Positions 61,659 through 64,000 of a stretch of 64,000 bases of DNA are shown piece after piece (position 1 is the first letter of the stretch; each line of letters starts with the position of its first letter). The translations under genes were made by a program, and so were the position numbers. The stretch comes from Algoriphagus sp. GTDB lineage: Bacteria; Bacteroidota; Bacteroidia; Cytophagales; Cyclobacteriaceae. Location: assembly GCA_018336015.1 (NCBI GenBank), contig JAGXQZ010000026.1:1-64000 (forward strand). The letters run 5' to 3'. The notes beneath the pieces were generated by a model, which made no database searches, was not told the DNA's origin, and was given only the letters and a program-made list of their open reading frames with translations.

Positions 61659-61686
61659 AAGCCGAACCTTTGGGTTCGGCTTTTTT
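61659..61686 (+). terminator. Intrinsic terminator
   Basis: GCCGAACC / GGTTCGGC 8-bp stem (61661-61668 with 61673-61680), loop TTTG, T-run. Confidence 0.92.
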
Positions 61687-61707
61687 ATTGGAGGACAAGG
61701 TTAGCTA

Positions 61708-61959
61708 AGCGCGGAGCAAAAAGGTGCAAGCTTGGGCTAAAAAGAGCCAAGTTTCAACCATAAAGACGGAAGCTTGAAGCAAAAAGACGTAAGCGTCGAG
61801 CAAAAAGACTCAAGCTTCGAGCAAAACGACGGAAGCTTGAAGCAAAAAGACTCAAGTGTCGAGCAAAAGAGCGGAAGCTTGAAGCAAATAGACTCAAGCT
61901 TCAAGCAAAAAGGTGGAACCTCGGAGCAAAAAGATCCAAGTGTAAAGCAAAAAGATCCA
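61708..61959. repeat. 12 x 21-bp perfect-period tandem array
   Basis: Twelve successive 21-nt units without a single indel, consensus AGCTTSRAGCAAAAAGAYKSA. Divergence is only by substitution. Twenty-one bases is seven codons and two DNA turns. On the plus strand units read like KQKDxSx heptads; on the minus strand they give FCxKLxS. Neither frame has a convincing start. It lies 22 bp after the terminator of the orphan gene. Confidence 0.92.
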
Positions 61960-62035
61960 AAGATGGGGTAATGAAGTGGAGGGGGGTACTTCGGAAGTAC
62001 CCCCTTCCTTCTTGTAAACAAATGGACATGATAAA

Positions 62036-62289
62036 GTTGGACCCCGATGGGGTCGGGAAAACCACTATCTATCATTCACCTTTTCCACGGGTTCCACCCG
62101 CGGCTATTCAAAGGTTTGACCCCATTCGGGGTCTGGAATCGGAAGCCCATCGGTTTGGATAAATGACCACGTAGTGGTCGAATTTCTGAATAGCCCTAGG
62201 TGGGGTCGGTGAGCGTAGCCGAACCGCAACCTAGGGAAAAGGAATGATTAATTGTTTGGTTTTGGCAACCCCGAGAGGGGTTGAACTTC
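62036..62289. repeat. ~255-bp multi-hairpin element, copy E
   Basis: Second copy of 60407-60660, with many compensating or hairpin-preserving differences (for example GACCCC-gat-GGGGTC replaces CGACCC-tttca-GGGTCG). CCACGGG-ttcca-CCCGCGG, TGACCCC-attc-GGGGTC and GACCAC-gta-GTGGTC are kept. Confidence 0.88.
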
Positions 62290-62297
62290 AGGGAAAA

Positions 62298-62389
62298 GGA
62301 ATTTCATCCCGACAGCTGTACGGGATCCAGAAAAATATAAAAGCGTAGATGCAATCTACGCTTAGTCAAACGCTTAGTCTACGCCCAGA
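62298..62389. repeat. 92-bp repeat unit, copy 2
   Basis: Second copy of 59774-59865 with REP copy 5 and the GCGTAGAT..ATCTACGC hairpin. Confidence 0.9.
62306..62326. repeat. REP-like hairpin, copy 5
   Basis: ATCCCG-acagctgta-CGGGAT, perfect 6-bp stem and CAGCTG core. Confidence 0.85.
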
Positions 62390-62395
62390 CAGGAG

Positions 62396-62679
62396 AAACC
62401 TATTCAAGGTAAGGCTCCGAAGGAGTCAGATTTTTGATAACCACGGGTGGCAGCCCGTGGTAGAGAGGGACTTCATTCATGAGCCACGGAGTGGTGATTT
62501 TTTTAATGGAAATTCACCCTTTCAGGGCTCTGGAGTGGACTTTGTACGTTCCCCCGGCTCCCTACAGTCGCCGAGGGTTATGAAGATGGATGATCCTTCG
62601 GATCTTTTGCCAAAAATAAAATACACCTGAGATTACCTTTTCTCACGCTTAGTCCACAGCCAACATCCTACTGCCACTT
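62396..62679. repeat. Repeat element, copy C (~284 bp)
   Basis: Matches 59142-59426 of copy A over its whole length with scattered substitutions; it lacks the first ~32 bp, which are replaced by the 92-bp unit. Confidence 0.88.
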
Positions 62680-62694
62680 GGGGGAAGAAGATTT

Positions 62695-62862
62695 TCAATC
62701 ATCTTTCCCAGGTCTTCCATCAGTTGGCCTTCCTTTTCTTATTTCTTCATTTAATTTTTCTTGCCTCCTTTGGTCTTCCCTAATTTTTCGGAGTTCTTCA
62801 TCTTGTCTCCTTCTTCTTTCTTCTTCAATTCTCCTTTTTAACTCTTCATTTTCATTGCTCAT
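62695..62862 (-). CDS. Small charged coiled-coil protein, function unknown
   Basis: A 55-residue protein (MSNENEELKRRIEEERRRRQ at the start, ending GRPTDGRPGKDD). It is almost wholly Glu/Arg/Lys/Gln in heptad pattern, so a long helix is predicted. It starts 11 bp after the stop of the membrane protein gene in the same direction, so it is a probable operon partner. Too short to assign; coding is supported by frame, start context and order, but is not certain. Confidence 0.6.
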   Translation of the reverse strand: MSNENEELKRRIEEERRRRQDEELRKIREDQRRQEKLNEEIRKGRPTDGRPGKDD

Positions 62863-62873
62863 AACATATGAAT

Positions 62874-63341
62874 TTAAATTTGGTTAGATATAAAATAAAT
62901 CAATATAACAATTCCCGATACCAAACAAATCAAACTTAAAATATTTAAAATAATTGTGCAAAGGTTTAAGTTACTACAAATCTTCTCTAAAGACTCTTGA
63001 TTTCCTTGAATATTTTTTCCTCTTTCAATTTTTATTAAATTTTTTGTGACTTTTATGTCATATTGATTTGAATAATAACCAGTAACCTGTGAAAATAAGT
63101 TTGAAATTAGAGAGACTACAAATAAAAGCCAAGAAGTCTTCAAACAAGAAGTGTCTATCAATCTCAAATCTGGAATTATCTTTTCAATAAATCCAATAGA
63201 CAATATTAATGAAGATGTGGATAATGATATTAAAAGAATATCAAATCTATCAGAAGAATATCTTGCAGATTCTTTTGCAAGTGAAATGTGTTTTTCAAGA
63301 TTATTAATATATCTATCATGTATTTCTTTTCTAGATTCCAT
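62874..63341 (-). CDS. Small membrane protein with two or three helices, candidate effector
   Basis: A 155-residue A+T-rich gene product. N-terminal basic/charged helix (EIHDRYINNLEKHISLAKES, residues 6-25) followed by TM at about 34-52, 70-90 and 128-152. The layout (charged soluble helix, then membrane pairs) resembles SLATT-type or similar small membrane effectors of defence loci. It follows the restriction-modification gene by 31 bp. Function unproven. Confidence 0.65.
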   Translation of the reverse strand: MESRKEIHDRYINNLEKHISLAKESARYSSDRFDILLISLSTSSLILSIGFIEKIIPDLRLIDTSCLKTSWLLFVVSLISNLFSQVTGYYSNQYDIKVTKNLIKIERGKNIQGNQESLEKICSNLNLCTIILNILSLICLVSGIVILIYFISNQI

Positions 63342-63372
63342 TGATAAAAGTTTTTTTTAATTTCAATAAATT

Positions 63373-64000
63373 TCAACCTCCCTCCACAATCTTAATCTCC
63401 TCCTCCGTCAAGCCATACAACTCATACACCAAGGCGTCGATTTCGTGGTCGAGGCGGGTGATGTCGGCTTGGAGGGCGAGGGCCTTGGCTTTTTGTTCAT
63501 TGAAATAGGCCATCCACTCGGCTTCTTCGGACAAACTCAACTTGACCTTGGCCTTGCTTAACTCTCCCAAAAACCCTTTGAAATCCAAATCAGGCCAGTT
63601 TTGGAGTTTACCACTAGGTTTATCTATTGAGAGTTTTGATGTAAGAAGATTTAAGAAGTTTGATTCAACCTTTTGCTTGGACGAGGTAGCTTCGATTATT
63701 AAATCCGCAAGTCTTTCAAACTGACCCTCATTCTTTAATTCAGGAATCGGAATTTGTTCAAAGTATTGTGGCTTAACTTCAATATATCCCCCACTTCTAA
63801 CTACACAAATTGATTTTAAAAACATCCAAACAATTTTTGAATTCAAAATGCATAATAAAGTTTTCCTGTCCGATGGTAAAAATACAGCAGGAGCATTAAC
63901 ATAAACTCCTTGGTCATCAAATGAAAATTTATTGGAATTTTGAAGGTTTGGAAATATGATTTTGGGTTCTTCAAACAAATCATAGTATGCACAATTCCTA
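63373..64000 (-). CDS. C-terminal part of an Eco57I-like (type IIG/BREX PglX-like) restriction-modification enzyme, 5' end outside window
   Basis: At least 209 residues; the frame remains open to the window edge and reads NCAYYDLFEEPKIIFPNLQN, the characteristic entry to the TaqI-like C-terminal specificity domain (DNA target recognition). APAVFLPSDRKTLLCILNSK (about 39-58), YIEVKPQYFEQIPIPEL (about 75-91) and a C-terminal coiled coil (about 145-195, EWMAYFNEQKAKALALQADI) are all typical. The methylase and nuclease parts lie upstream, beyond the window. Confidence 0.88.
   Translation of the reverse strand, partial: RNCAYYDLFEEPKIIFPNLQNSNKFSFDDQGVYVNAPAVFLPSDRKTLLCILNSKIVWMFLKSICVVRSGGYIEVKPQYFEQIPIPELKNEGQFERLADLIIEATSSKQKVESNFLNLLTSKLSIDKPSGKLQNWPDLDFKGFLGELSKAKVKLSLSEEAEWMAYFNEQKAKALALQADITRLDHEIDALVYELYGLTEEEIKIVEGG

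Noticed and set aside
61708..61959. CRISPR array
   Set aside because: Units are contiguous 21-mers without spacers and no cas genes are nearby.
61774..61971. Plus-strand 65-codon ORF through the 21-bp array
   Set aside because: TTG start with no supporting signal, an in-frame stop just upstream, and a reading dictated by the repeat itself.
61737..62075. Minus-strand 112-codon ORF through the 21-bp array
   Set aside because: It starts inside a hairpin element and gives a Phe/Cys-rich low-complexity product; more likely a by-product of the repeat.
62678..62887. 69-codon plus-strand Ser/Leu-rich ORF
   Set aside because: It is the complement of the charged coiled-coil gene and partly of its neighbour; the composition is the antisense of Glu/Arg codons.

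Overview
The window comes from a chromosome of a Bacteroidota bacterium, most likely a marine or freshwater Cytophagales member close to Cyclobacteriaceae (Algoriphagus-like). Reasons: promoters of the Bacteroidetes type (TAnnTTTG -7 boxes), type IX secretion (T9SS) C-terminal sorting domains, a CarboxypepD_reg/TonB-dependent receptor, the DUF2256-photolyase-TIGR03643 trio, and the style of the protein sequences. This placement is inferred from the sequence alone.

Layout. 1-4.4 kb: an Lrp-type regulator (cut by the window edge), a TPR protein, a membrane protein and a photolyase trio. 4.4-9.9 kb: a sulfur/sulfide cluster (rhodanese, TauE/SafE exporter, membrane hydroxylase, universal stress protein, Crp/Fnr regulator, sulfide:quinone oxidoreductase) tied together by four copies of a GTGAC-N4-RTYAC palindrome, each 33-34 bp upstream of a -7 box. 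10-15.7 kb: iron uptake (TonB-dependent receptor, lipoprotein, FeoA, FeoB, Cys-rich Feo membrane peptide). 15.7-22.9 kb: flippase, second universal stress protein, ECF sigma operon, MscL, oligopeptidase B. 23.1-35.4 kb: glycolysis (mgsA-pfkA, fba) interleaved with a starch/maltose locus (two GH13 enzymes, LacI regulator, GH31 glucosidase, MFS transporter) with LacI-like operators. 35.4-52.7 kb: mostly housekeeping (histidine kinase, SurE, RibBA, DnaG, Mrp, Nfu) and envelope or secreted proteins (M43 protease, PASTA protein, T9SS cargo, site-2 protease, HAD phosphatase). 52.8-58.9 kb: a CAU tRNA, a porin, a Ktr/Trk potassium system, and a lipoprotein/TlpA pair.

58.9-62.7 kb is different. It is almost gene-free and packed with hairpin-forming repeats: five copies of a 21-nt REP-like hairpin, three copies of a ~285-317 bp element, two copies of a ~255 bp multi-hairpin element, two copies of a 92 bp unit, a three-unit ~32 bp tandem repeat and a perfect-period 12 x 21 bp array. 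All surround a single-domain Y1 (HUH) transposase of the REP-associated (RAYT/IS200-like) type and an unusually GC-rich orphan gene. This looks like a repeat system together with its mobilising enzyme. The last 1.3 kb is A+T-rich accessory DNA: the C-terminal part of an Eco57I-like restriction-modification enzyme followed by a small membrane protein and a 55-residue charged coiled-coil peptide.

The most notable signals are the predicted Crp/Fnr sulfide regulon and the RAYT/repeat island.
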